From JBQLZQ01 sp052168355 (GTDB lineage Bacteria > Pseudomonadota > Alphaproteobacteria > DSM-16000 > Inquilinaceae), in the NCBI GenBank assembly GCA_052168355.1, contig JBQLZQ010000087.1, forward strand, positions 1 through 43,946: a stretch of DNA of 43,946 nucleotides, written 5' to 3'. A model generated the notes under the pieces. The model was not told where the DNA came from. It searched no databases and saw only the letters and a program-made list of their open reading frames with translations. A program made the position numbers and the translations under genes. Below, piece by piece: positions 7,365 through 15,463 of the stretch. Within the stretch, counting starts at the first letter, position 1, and each line of letters starts with the position of its first letter.

Positions 7365-9881
7365 ATGACACCCGACCAGACCCGCCTCGCCGCGCAGGAA
7401 GCGTCAAGCGCCTTCGCCCTGTTGTGGCAGGCGCTGCTGCCGTTGAAGACCGTGTGCAGCTTCATGCAGACCGGCGCCCATCCGGACGACGAGACCAGCG
7501 CACTGCTGGCCCGTCTGGGCCGCGCCGACGGGGTACGGATCGCCTATGCCAACGCCGTGCGCGGCGAGGGCGGCCAGAACGCCATCGGCACCGAATCCGG
7601 CATCGAGCTGGGGGTCCTGCGTACCGGCGAGATGGAGGCCGCGTCCGCCGTCCTGGACATGGAATTGTACTGGCTGAACGAGGATCTGGACGGCGCCATC
7701 GTCGATTTCGGCCTGTCCAAGTCGCCGGAGGAAACGTTCGGCCGCTGGGGGCGCGCGCGCACCGTGGAGCGACTGGTGCGGGCCATCCGGACCAGCCGAC
7801 CCGACATGCTGTGCCCCACCTTTCTGGATGTGCCGGGGCAGCACGGCCATCACCGGGCGATCACCCGGGCCACCCGCGAGGCCTTCGACAAGGCCGCCGA
7901 CCCGGCCGCGTTTCCAGAGCATCTGGCCGAGGGTCTGAAGCCCTGGCGGGTGGCCAAGATGTATCTGCCGGCGTGGAGCGGCGCCGGCGGGTCCTATGAC
8001 GACACCGAACCGCCGCCCAACGCCACCATCACCGTGCCGGTCGGCGACTTCGACGCCGTCGCCGGGGCCACCCACGCCCAGATCGCCCAATGGTCGCGCG
8101 CCCGTCACCGCACCCAGGGCATGGGTCACTGGGTCGACGAGGGGCCCCGGACGGTGCCGCTGCACCGGCTGGAATGCCGCATCGACACGCCGGCCGAGGA
8201 GCAAAGCCCGCTCGACGGGCTGCCCCGCACCCTGGCCGATCTGGCCGCCGGCCTGCCCGCCGGCCCCGTGGCGGACGGCTTGAACCGGGCCCAGGCCGCC
8301 ATCGACCGGGCGCTTGCCGCCTTTCCGGCGCACGACGCGGTGGCCATGGCTGTGCACGAAGCCCTGGACGCCGTGCGCGCGTGCGAGGCGGCCCTGCCCG
8401 GGGCGGGCCTGTCCGCGGATCGGGCCGACGACATCGGCCATCGGCTGGGCGTCAAGACCCGCCAGTTGGCGCGCGCCAGCCAGCGCGCCTGCCTGCTGGT
8501 GACCCGGCTGGACGCCGACGCGTGGGAGGTGTCCCCCGGCGCCACCGTGGAGATGACCCTAAGCGTCTATCGCGGCCGCCCGGCGGCGATCGCCGATCTT
8601 CGCCTCGGCCTGGCGGTGCCGGACGGGTGGACCGTCGCGCGGCTCACGGAAGACGCGGCGACGGCGCCCGGGGAGACCGCCCGCGTCCGGTTCGCGGTGA
8701 CCGTGCCCGCCGTTGCGCCGCTGGCCTATCCCTATCGCTTCGCCTTCGACCCGCTGGGACCGAACGCGCCCGTCCACGGTGTGGTCGACTATGCGGTCGC
8801 CGGGACGCCGTGCCGCATCGCCGTGGATCCCCTTCGCCCCCTGGCCGTGCTGCCGCCGGTGTCGGTGGCGCCCGAGCCGACCCGCACGATCTACAACCTG
8901 GAACGGCCGGGCCGCCTGGATCTCGATGTCCAGGCCGTCAGCCACAGCGACGACACCCTGGAGACCGGCCTGTCCCTGACGGTGCCGGATGGATGGACCG
9001 TCGCGCCGCCGACAGCGCCGGTCGCCCTGCCGGGCCGCGACGCCTCGGCCAGCGCCCGCTTCGCCGTCATGCCGCCCCGCGATCAGGCGCCGGGGCTGGT
9101 GACGATGGAGGCCAGGGCGACGGGGGCCGCCCCGTCCGACCGGCGGGTGCGGCGCATCGACCATCCGCACATCGCCACCCGATATCTGGTCACGCCGGCA
9201 AGGGTGGAGGTGCGTACCCTGTCGGTGCGCCTGCCCGAGGGCTTGCGCATCGGCTATGTCGACAGCGGGTCCGACCGGGTGCATCTGTGGCTGCGGCGGC
9301 TGGGCGCCTCGGTCGATCTGCTGGGCGGATCGGTGCTGGCCAGCGGCGACCTTGGCCAGTACGACGCCATCGTCACGGGGATCTTCGCCTATGGCGCCCG
9401 GCCCGACCTGTTGGCGGCGCGCGAGCGGCTGAAGCGGTATGTCGCCGAGGGCGGCAATCTGGTCACCCAATATCACCGGCCGTGGGACAACTGGGATCCC
9501 GACACGGTGCCGCCGCGGTTCCTCAAGGTCGGTCAGCCGTCCCTGCGCTGGCGCGTCACCGACGAGAAGGCTGCGGTCACGATGCTGGACCCCGACCACC
9601 CGCTGCTGACGACGCCGAACCGCATCGGGCCCACGGATTGGGACGGGTGGGTCAAGGAGCGGGGGCTGTACTTCGCCGCCGAATGGGCCGACGACTACGT
9701 GCCGCTGCTGTCCATGGCCGACCCCGGCGAGGACCCGCACAGGGGCGCCCTGCTCAGCGCGCGCATCGGCCAGGGCCGGCACACCCATACCGGTCTTATC
9801 CTGCACCACCAGATGGACCATCTGGTGCCCGGCGCCTTCCGCCTGTTCGCCAATCTGGTGACGCCGCCGGACCGGCGCTAA
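7365..9881 (+). CDS. PIG-L (LmbE-like) deacetylase with C-terminal ThuA-like domain
   Basis: Large 838-aa protein. The N-terminal PIG-L deacetylase domain carries the zinc motif HPDDE (39-43) and the second histidine cluster QHGHHRAI (from about 159); the family removes N-acetyl groups from N-acetylglucosaminyl compounds. The middle, about 390-610, contains two beta-rich segments with repeated PDGWTV phrases, like NEW3/NPCBM-associated accessory domains. The C-terminal 200 residues resemble the ThuA/glutamine-amidotransferase-like fold (LGQYDAIVTGIFAYGARPDL, GRHTHTGLILHHQMDHLVPG). No signal peptide is seen, so it is probably cytoplasmic. It is last in the ROK-SIS operon; its stop is 5 bp from the convergent DUF4432 stop. 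Deacetylation of an imported amino-sugar conjugate is inferred. Confidence 0.85.
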   Translation: MTPDQTRLAAQEASSAFALLWQALLPLKTVCSFMQTGAHPDDETSALLARLGRADGVRIAYANAVRGEGGQNAIGTESGIELGVLRTGEMEAASAVLDMELYWLNEDLDGAIVDFGLSKSPEETFGRWGRARTVERLVRAIRTSRPDMLCPTFLDVPGQHGHHRAITRATREAFDKAADPAAFPEHLAEGLKPWRVAKMYLPAWSGAGGSYDDTEPPPNATITVPVGDFDAVAGATHAQIAQWSRARHRTQGMGHWVDEGPRTVPLHRLECRIDTPAEEQSPLDGLPRTLADLAAGLPAGPVADGLNRAQAAIDRALAAFPAHDAVAMAVHEALDAVRACEAALPGAGLSADRADDIGHRLGVKTRQLARASQRACLLVTRLDADAWEVSPGATVEMTLSVYRGRPAAIADLRLGLAVPDGWTVARLTEDAATAPGETARVRFAVTVPAVAPLAYPYRFAFDPLGPNAPVHGVVDYAVAGTPCRIAVDPLRPLAVLPPVSVAPEPTRTIYNLERPGRLDLDVQAVSHSDDTLETGLSLTVPDGWTVAPPTAPVALPGRDASASARFAVMPPRDQAPGLVTMEARATGAAPSDRRVRRIDHPHIATRYLVTPARVEVRTLSVRLPEGLRIGYVDSGSDRVHLWLRRLGASVDLLGGSVLASGDLGQYDAIVTGIFAYGARPDLLAARERLKRYVAEGGNLVTQYHRPWDNWDPDTVPPRFLKVGQPSLRWRVTDEKAAVTMLDPDHPLLTTPNRIGPTDWDGWVKERGLYFAAEWADDYVPLLSMADPGEDPHRGALLSARIGQGRHTHTGLILHHQMDHLVPGAFRLFANLVTPPDRR

Positions 9882-9886
9882 GCCGC

Positions 9887-11065
9887 CTATCCGGCCTTAC
9901 GGCCAAGGTCGGGCCACTCGCCCGTGGGCTGGGTGAAATCGTCGACCGGCGTGTGCAGCGCCTCGACCCGGCGGCGTAGCCCGGCGATGGCATCCGCGCC
10001 GTCCAGCACCGAAAGGCGCAGATCGTAGCGGCGGCTTTCGCCGGCCTCGAGCCTGATCATCTCGCCCCGCCGTTCGGCAGCCGCCCGTCCGGCCACATGG
10101 TTGGTGATCGGCTCGATGCCCAGGACGTACAGTCCCGCCTGCAGGCACTGCCATTCCAGCAGGGCCGGCAACTGGCGGGAATCGAATTCCAGCAGCGCCG
10201 CCATGCCGCCGCGCAAGGACGGGTTGATCAGCGCGGCGGGCACCAGATGATCCGATCCCGGCACCGGCACATGCTGATACACCTGCTCGACAAAGTCGGG
10301 GTCGGGACCGGCCTGATGGCGATAGCCGACGCCCTGGCCGCGCGGATCGTGGCTCATCCACGCCACCTGGCGCACCGGGGCCAGGAACTCCGCCCCTTCG
10401 TCCAGCAGCGGGTAGCCGAAGTTGAAATGATACAGCAGCATGTGCGGCGTCGGCCGGAAGCCGCGGTTGGTCACGACATCGGTGATCGCGATGGCGGCGC
10501 CGCCGACCTCCGCCTCGATCCGCCGCTCCAGCTCCAGCACCTCGCCGAAGACGGTGGCCTGCCGCACCCGTCCGGCGCACCACACGGTGGCCCGGTCGCC
10601 GTCCCAGGCGAGCCCGTGGCCGAGAAGTTCCGCCGGCTGGTGGCCGATCCGGCCATGCATGGGGTAGTACACCGTGTCGCGGTAGGGGTAGCCGAAATGG
10701 TCGGCGGGGCCGGTCTCGCCGCCGCCGAAATGGTCGAGGCCGCAGGTCACCAGCAGGCCGTTGAAGGACCGCAGAAAGCCCAACCCGCCCTCGAGCGCGC
10801 CGGGGTGAAGCGCGGGGTTCTGGACGCCGACCGGCGACTGCCAGCCGATGGGCACGCCGCGATAGTCGGCGGCGACCAGATCGAACCCGCGATCCACGGC
10901 GACGCGGAAGGTCAGGCCGTCGCCGGCGTCGGCCTGCAGCACGCGCACGCCCCGGGCCGGTCCCTCGGCCATCGTCACCAGTTCCGTCCCGGCCACTTGA
11001 GACAGGCGCCCGGTGCGGCGGGCCAGCCGATCGGGCGTCGCCTCCTGGCCAAACAATGTCGTCAT
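9887..11065 (-). CDS. DUF4432 aldose 1-epimerase-like protein
   Basis: This 392-aa protein belongs to the galactose-mutarotase-like DUF4432 family. Characteristic stretches include RVAVDRGFDLVAADYRGVPI, FLRSFNGLLVTCGLDHFGGG, HGRIGHQPAELLGHGLAWDG and HMLLYHFNFGYPLLDEGAEF. Members are thought to bind or epimerise sugars; no specific reaction is known to me. The ATG at 11065 is preceded by GGGGAGC. It may be read with the two minus-strand genes upstream (31 bp gap), but its function fits the convergent carbohydrate locus better. Confidence 0.85.
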   Translation of the reverse strand: MTTLFGQEATPDRLARRTGRLSQVAGTELVTMAEGPARGVRVLQADAGDGLTFRVAVDRGFDLVAADYRGVPIGWQSPVGVQNPALHPGALEGGLGFLRSFNGLLVTCGLDHFGGGETGPADHFGYPYRDTVYYPMHGRIGHQPAELLGHGLAWDGDRATVWCAGRVRQATVFGEVLELERRIEAEVGGAAIAITDVVTNRGFRPTPHMLLYHFNFGYPLLDEGAEFLAPVRQVAWMSHDPRGQGVGYRHQAGPDPDFVEQVYQHVPVPGSDHLVPAALINPSLRGGMAALLEFDSRQLPALLEWQCLQAGLYVLGIEPITNHVAGRAAAERRGEMIRLEAGESRRYDLRLSVLDGADAIAGLRRRVEALHTPVDDFTQPTGEWPDLGRKAG

Positions 11066-11096
11066 TCAAGCTCCCCGCTGTCCGTCGAATGGCCGC

Positions 11097-11540
11097 TCAG
11101 GCGATGCTGGTCCTGGCGTCCTCCAACCGTTTTATGTCGGCCGCGATCTCGTCCCGGTAGCGCCGCAGAACGGTCAGGGTATCCGACGGCAGGGGCTGGT
11201 CCAAGGCCGTGGCCATCAGATCGGCCAGACGGCTTTCGAACCGGACGCGTTCCTCCAGGATGACGATGCGGGGGTCGTCGCTGACCGTGGTCTTGATCCG
11301 CGACCACAGCTCCTCCAGCGCCTCCCGGTCCGAATCGGGAGTCTTGGGCGCGTCGCCGATACGCCTGATATGGTCGCCAAGACCTTCGGCCATGGCCCGG
11401 CGTCGGGCCGCCATGCCACCGACCAGATCGGCGAGATCCCGATCCTCCAGCCGGCCGGCCGCGTCGGCGGCCAGATCGGCGGCCTCCCAACAAATCTCGA
11501 TGACATCGTTGAGCGCCACCTGCCGATCGTCGTTGAACAT
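11097..11540 (-). CDS. Small helical protein, DUF2383/PA2169-like (tentative)
   Basis: This 147-aa, almost wholly helical and acidic protein starts MFNDDRQVALNDVIEICWEA. The arrangement of an N-terminal LND.IE.C segment, a central helix (AARRRAMAEGLGDHIRRIGD) and two further helices resembles the ferritin-like DUF2383/PA2169 four-helix bundles. No metal-ligand set could be confirmed. The ATG at 11540 lies 2 bp after the lipid-kinase stop, with AAGGGAAGG as ribosome-binding site inside the end of that gene, so the two are translationally coupled. Confidence 0.65.
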   Translation of the reverse strand: MFNDDRQVALNDVIEICWEAADLAADAAGRLEDRDLADLVGGMAARRRAMAEGLGDHIRRIGDAPKTPDSDREALEELWSRIKTTVSDDPRIVILEERVRFESRLADLMATALDQPLPSDTLTVLRRYRDEIAADIKRLEDARTSIA

Positions 11541-11542
11541 GG

Positions 11543-12511
11543 TCAAATCCTTCCCTTCTCGGCGGACGCGGCCGAGGCGGCGTGCGTCGATGCCTCCTCG
11601 TGGTCGCCCTCCTCGTCCCGCCGGGGCGCGATGACCCGCAATGTCTTCGGCAGGGAGCGAAAGCGCAATGGGGGAATCATCAGCTCGATCTCGCCGTCGA
11701 CCGACACCCGTACCCGTTTGCGCCGGCTGGCGATGGCCAACCCGGGGACCTCGAACACATCCATCAGGGCGTTGTCGTTCCAATGGCCGCGCAGGCTGGC
11801 GAACACCAGCCGCATCAGGCCGAGCCGCCCCGTGCGGTGCGCCACATAGACGGCCAGCAGCCCGCTATCCAGCACCGCGCGCGTGGGCACGGCCCCCGCG
11901 TCGGAGAACCGGTTGTTGGCGACGATGACGACGGCGGTCCGGTGCCACCGGGCCCCGTCGGGCAGGGCCAGGCGCACGCTCATGGTGCGGCGGCGGCGAA
12001 ACATCCGCATCCAGGCCCGGATCATGGCCCACCATTTGCCCCGGCCGATGCGGCTGCGCTGGCGTTCGCGATGCTCGACCATCCAGGGATGAAGGCCGAT
12101 GGAGGCGTGGTTGATGAACCGCCGGTCGTTGACCTGACCCATGTCGACGGGCCGCACCGCGCCGCCGGCCAGGGCATCCAGCGCCGCCTCCAGCTCCAAC
12201 GGAATGCCAAGGTCGCGGGCCACCAGGTTCATGGTGCCCAGCGGCAGCACCCCCAGCGCCTTGTCGTCGCCGGCCATCAGCCGGGCGGCGGTGGACACGG
12301 TGCCGTCGCCGCCACCGATGACGATGCCGTCCAGATCCGGGTCGGCCAGGGCATCGCGGATGGCCTGTTCGATGTTCTCAGGGGCCAGCGGCGCGATCGT
12401 GACCCGATGGCCGCCGGCGCCCAGCCGCGTTTCGGCCAGCCGCACGGCGTCGTCCACCTCCATGGTCCGGAAGGTGCCGGCGGATTTGTTGAGAAGGACG
12501 CGGAGTCTCAT
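11543..12511 (-). CDS. Diacylglycerol/lipid kinase family protein (YegS-like)
   Basis: Soluble lipid kinase of the DAGK-catalytic family, 322 aa. It phosphorylates a lipid hydroxyl with ATP; substrate is unknown. The nucleotide-binding motif IGGGDGTVSTAARL lies at about 65-78, followed by GVLPLGTMNLVARDLGIPLE. The C-terminal beta domain includes SVDGEIELMIPP, typical of the family. The ATG at 12511 begins MRLRVLLNKSAGTF, the usual family N terminus. A decayed copy of this start lies at 15378-15463. It heads the minus-strand group with the small helical protein. Confidence 0.9.
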   Translation of the reverse strand: MRLRVLLNKSAGTFRTMEVDDAVRLAETRLGAGGHRVTIAPLAPENIEQAIRDALADPDLDGIVIGGGDGTVSTAARLMAGDDKALGVLPLGTMNLVARDLGIPLELEAALDALAGGAVRPVDMGQVNDRRFINHASIGLHPWMVEHRERQRSRIGRGKWWAMIRAWMRMFRRRRTMSVRLALPDGARWHRTAVVIVANNRFSDAGAVPTRAVLDSGLLAVYVAHRTGRLGLMRLVFASLRGHWNDNALMDVFEVPGLAIASRRKRVRVSVDGEIELMIPPLRFRSLPKTLRVIAPRRDEEGDHEEASTHAASAASAEKGRI

Positions 12512-12742
12512 GGCGGGGTGATTCCTGCTGGCCTCGCCCCCCGCCCACACGGCGCGCGAGCCAAGACCACGTCACCGAAACGGCATCGACGGCCCGGCGT
12601 TCCCAAGACGGCGTCGGCAGGATCCGGTTTGGACCGGGGCACCGCCGGCAGGTTACCGCGAGGTGACTACTTGTCTAACCAAATCGCCTCATCACCTGTT
12701 GCGCGAGCGCAAAATCGGTCGGAAGGAAAAGGAGACGCGATC
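12512..12742. promoter_or_regulatory. Divergent spacer between lipid kinase and DsbA operon
   Basis: This 231-bp gap separates divergent genes and should contain promoters for both. The segment 12651-12690, with GGTTACCGCGAGGTGAC and CTTGTCTAACC half-site-like sequences, is the least GC-rich part and a reasonable place for binding by the HxlR regulator of the plus-strand operon. GGAGA at 12731 is the ribosome-binding site of the DsbA-like gene. No confident -35/-10 pair was identified. Confidence 0.35.
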
Positions 12743-13483
12743 ATGAGCGAACCCGTCGAGACCACGGTTCGAGACCCCATCGGCCCGGAAGACGGCGACG
12801 GCCGACCCTTGCGAGATGATCGGAGGGGGTCGAAGGCCCTGCTGTCGATCGAGATCGTTTCCGATGCCATCTGCCCGTGGTGCTGGGTGGGAAAGCGCCG
12901 CCTCGATCGCGCGCTCGCTGCCGTCGCGCCGGACATCGCCGCCACCGTGACCTGGCGTTCGTTCGAGCTGAACCCCGGCATGCCCAAGGGCGGCGTCGAC
13001 CGGCGCACCTACCGGACCCGGAAGTTCGGATCCTGGGAGCGGAGCCAGGCGCTCGACGCCCAGGTGGCCGACGCGGCCCGCCCGGAGGGGCTGGTCTTTC
13101 GCCACGATCTGATGGACCGCACCCCCAACACGGTCGACGCCCACCGGCTGATCTGGCTGGCCGGCCGCCATGGCGTGCAGCACGCCACCGTGGAGGCCCT
13201 GTTCGTCGCCTATTTCCATGACGGGCGGGATATCGGCGACGTGGACACCCTGATCGATGTCGGCGTCTCGGCCGGGCTGCCCCGCGCCGACATCGCGTCG
13301 ATGCTGGCCTCCGACGAGGGCACGGCCGAGGTGGGCGCAGAGCTGGACCGCGCCCATGGCCTCCAGATCTCCGGGGTTCCGACGGTTCTCATCGACGGCC
13401 GCCCGGTGTTCAGCGGCGCCATCCGGTCCGAGCTCATGGAGACGCATCTGCGCCGGGCGGCGGACATTGCCGGAGACCGATAA
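12743..13483 (+). CDS. DsbA/FrnE-family thiol oxidoreductase
   Basis: Thioredoxin-fold DsbA-family protein of the FrnE subgroup, 246 aa. The redox motif CPWC is at 44-47 (DAICPWCWVGKRR), and the cis-proline loop is SGVPTVLIDGRPVFSGA. There is no signal peptide, so it acts in the cytoplasm, as FrnE-like proteins and the related hydroxychromene carboxylate isomerases do. The ATG at 12743 follows GGAGA by 8 bases; the first 30 residues are a disordered extension. The 3' end overlaps the TTG start of the monooxygenase, suggesting an operon with the FAD enzyme and HxlR regulator. Confidence 0.9.
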   Translation: MSEPVETTVRDPIGPEDGDGRPLRDDRRGSKALLSIEIVSDAICPWCWVGKRRLDRALAAVAPDIAATVTWRSFELNPGMPKGGVDRRTYRTRKFGSWERSQALDAQVADAARPEGLVFRHDLMDRTPNTVDAHRLIWLAGRHGVQHATVEALFVAYFHDGRDIGDVDTLIDVGVSAGLPRADIASMLASDEGTAEVGAELDRAHGLQISGVPTVLIDGRPVFSGAIRSELMETHLRRAADIAGDR

Positions 13484-14606
13484 GCCCCTCCGGATCGCCG
13501 TCGCCGGCGGGTCCATCGGCGGTCTGTGCGCGGGCGTGGCGCTGCGCGGCGCCGGGTTCGACGTCCAGGTCTATGAGCGCCACTCGGGGCCGATGGAAAC
13601 CCGGGGGGCCGGGATCGTGGTCCAGGGCGATCTCGTCCGGCTGCTTCGGGACAATCGCGCCCCCGCCCTGCCGGTCACCGGCTGCACGGTCCGCCGCTAC
13701 CTGCATCGCGATGGCGGCGACGGCCGGACCCAGCGGATGGCCCCATCCTTCACCTCGTGGGAGGCGATCTACCGGACGCTGCGCGCCGCGTTCCCGGACG
13801 ACCGCTATCACGAGGGCGCCGCCGTTCGCGCCGTCGAGGACAGCGGCGACCACCCCGTCATGGCCGAGATCGACGGCGGCAGGCGGATCGCGGCGGACAT
13901 CCTGGTGAGCGCCGACGGCGCGCAATCGGCCATGCGGCGGCGTCTTCTGCCAGAGGTCCGGCCGGCCTATGCCGGGTACGTCGCCTGGCGCGGCACGCTG
14001 GACGAGGCCGAGGCGCCGCCCCACCTCGTGCGCTTTCTCGACGACGCGTTCACCTTCTCGGAGGCCCGCTCCGGCGGCCACATGCTGGTGTACTTCATTC
14101 CCGGCGAGGGTGCCGATCCGACACCGGGCCGGCGGCGGCTGAACTGGGTGTGGTATGTCGGCGCCGACGACCGGGATCTCGCCGGTCTGCTCGTCGACCG
14201 GGACGGCGTGCGCCATCACGCGTCCCTGCCGGCCGGCGGCGCGCCGGAGGCGACGGTCCGCGCCCTTGTCGACCGCGCGAGACGCGAGGTCCATCCCCGG
14301 CTGGCCGACCTGGTCGCCGCCACCGCCGCGCCGTTCCTGCAGACCATCGTCGATGTCGTCGTGCCGCGCATGGTGTTCGGCCGCACCTGCCTGCTGGGCG
14401 ACGCCGCCTTCGTGGTCCGCCCCCACACCGCCGGCGCCACCGCCAAGGCGGCGCGGGACGCCGCCACCCTGGCGCGGGCCTTGACGCGGGCCGGCAGCAA
14501 CGTCGACGCCGGCCTGCGCGGCTTCGAGGACATGCAGCTCGACTACGGGATCGGGCTGGTCAACCACGGCATCGCGCTCGGCCGGAACTGGGCCAGGGCG
14601 CGATGA
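13467..14606 (+). CDS. FAD-dependent monooxygenase (UbiH/PHBH-like)
   Basis: Class A flavoprotein monooxygenase, 379 aa. The N-terminal Rossmann motif IAVAGGSIGGLCAGVALRGA binds FAD, RGAGIVVQGDLVRLL follows, ILVSADGAQSAMRRRLLPE is the conserved DG region and CLLGDAAFVVRPHTAGATAK is the GD motif. Closest in style to 2,6-dihydroxypyridine or salicylate-type hydroxylases; the substrate is unknown. No ATG or GTG precedes the Rossmann motif in frame, so TTG at 13467 is chosen, overlapping the DsbA-like gene by 17 bp. The stop overlaps the next ATG (ATGA). Confidence 0.87.
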   Translation: MPETDKPLRIAVAGGSIGGLCAGVALRGAGFDVQVYERHSGPMETRGAGIVVQGDLVRLLRDNRAPALPVTGCTVRRYLHRDGGDGRTQRMAPSFTSWEAIYRTLRAAFPDDRYHEGAAVRAVEDSGDHPVMAEIDGGRRIAADILVSADGAQSAMRRRLLPEVRPAYAGYVAWRGTLDEAEAPPHLVRFLDDAFTFSEARSGGHMLVYFIPGEGADPTPGRRRLNWVWYVGADDRDLAGLLVDRDGVRHHASLPAGGAPEATVRALVDRARREVHPRLADLVAATAAPFLQTIVDVVVPRMVFGRTCLLGDAAFVVRPHTAGATAKAARDAATLARALTRAGSNVDAGLRGFEDMQLDYGIGLVNHGIALGRNWARAR

Positions 14607-15037
14607 CGCGGCCGACGGGGAAGACGGACCAAGAGAGGCCAGACGCCCCCTCCGAAACGCCGTCCGTCCTGGAGCCCCACTACCCGGCCCGCCGGGTTCT
14701 GGACCTCATCGCCGACAAATGGACGCCGATCGTGCTGTACTGCCTTACCGACGGGGCCGACAGGGCCGACGGGGCTGACGGGGCCGACCGGACGCGGCGG
14801 TTCAACGAACTGCGGCGGCACATCCCCGATATCTCCAAGAAGATGCTGACCCAGACCCTCCGCTCTCTCGAGCGCGACGGCCTGGTCGAACGCACGGTCC
14901 ATGCCCAGGTGCCGCCAAGGACCGAATACCGGCTCACCGCCGACGGCCGAACGCTGCGCGAACCCATCGCCTGGCTCTGCCGATGGGCCACGGATCATCG
15001 GGATCTTGTCGATCGGATCGCGACAAAGCGGCGGTGA
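14603..15037 (+). CDS. HxlR-family transcriptional regulator
   Basis: Winged-helix regulator, 144 aa. The HxlR domain is recognisable from DLIADKWTPIVLYCL, FNELRRHIPDISKKMLTQTL, RSLERDGLVERTV and PPRTEYRLTADGRTL. Such proteins often sense electrophiles or redox signals and control nearby oxidoreductases, which fits the DsbA-like and FAD genes with which it is coupled by a 4-bp ATGA overlap. A tract of DGA/DRA repeats (residues 50-61) interrupts the domain where homologues have only a short loop. Its stop abuts the convergent DUF6958 stop with no gap. Confidence 0.9.
   Translation: MTRPTGKTDQERPDAPSETPSVLEPHYPARRVLDLIADKWTPIVLYCLTDGADRADGADGADRTRRFNELRRHIPDISKKMLTQTLRSLERDGLVERTVHAQVPPRTEYRLTADGRTLREPIAWLCRWATDHRDLVDRIATKRR
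14750..14785. repeat. 9-bp tandem repeat inside HxlR gene
   Basis: Four head-to-tail copies of GACGGGGCC, with two single-base variants, encode DGADRADGADGA inside the regulator. The unit is a multiple of three, so copy-number change would keep the frame. It lies between the helix carrying KWTPIVLYCL and the RFNELRR helix, that is, before the DNA-contacting part of the domain. Confidence 0.8.
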
Positions 15038-15337
15038 TCAGGTGCGATGCAGGCGAAGCGGCTTTGTGGCCTCACGCCGGATCCTGCCTTTCGCTTCCAG
15101 ATCGAGTTGAGTGGCCTTGAGCCACCATCCCGCCTTGTCGCCGCCCGGAAAGAGATGATCAGGCAACAAGGGCAACAGCTTCTCCTTGGCCTCCGCGACG
15201 GTCAGGCCGGGCGCCGTGGCCGGCAACACCGCCAACAGGGCATCTCGCATGGCCTCGTATTTCGCCTTGTCGACCCGCACGACATGGTGGGGTGACGATA
15301 CATTCTGGATCTCGATTTTTTCCGCCGCGTCCGCCAT
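15038..15337 (-). CDS. DUF6958-family small protein
   Basis: This 99-aa protein begins MADAAEKIEIQNVSSPHHVV and contains VDKAKYEAMRDALLAVLP, LTVAEAKEKLLPLLPDHLFP, GGDKAGWWLKATQLDLEAKG and a basic end RIRREATKPLRLHRT. The pattern matches the DUF6958 family, small soluble proteins of unknown function whose C-terminal part looks winged-helix-like. The ATG at 15337 is preceded by AAAGGGGA at good spacing. It lies directly after the lipid-kinase relic. Confidence 0.75.
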   Translation of the reverse strand: MADAAEKIEIQNVSSPHHVVRVDKAKYEAMRDALLAVLPATAPGLTVAEAKEKLLPLLPDHLFPGGDKAGWWLKATQLDLEAKGRIRREATKPLRLHRT

Positions 15338-15377
15338 CCAAGTCCCCTTTCGCATGGTCCGTCCTCGACCTCCGGCC

Positions 15378-15463
15378 GCGCGTCTCGGCCGCCGGCAAAA
15401 CGTCTTCCACCTCCTGGCTCGGAAGCTACCGGCAAATCTGTTCAGCAGGATGCGCGGTCTCAT
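15378..15463 (-). pseudogene. Relic of a lipid-kinase gene 5' end
   Basis: Reading from the ATG at 15463, MRPRILLNRFAGSFRA matches the start of the intact lipid kinase (MRLRVLLNKSAGTFRT). One base is then missing relative to the ATG codon of its TMEV, and in the shifted frame EVEDVLPAAETR matches EVDDAVRLAETR. Nucleotide similarity also extends about 25 bp upstream of the start. No later kinase motif such as GGGDGT exists here, so only about 30 codons survive. This appears to be a partly deleted paralogue. Confidence 0.7.
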
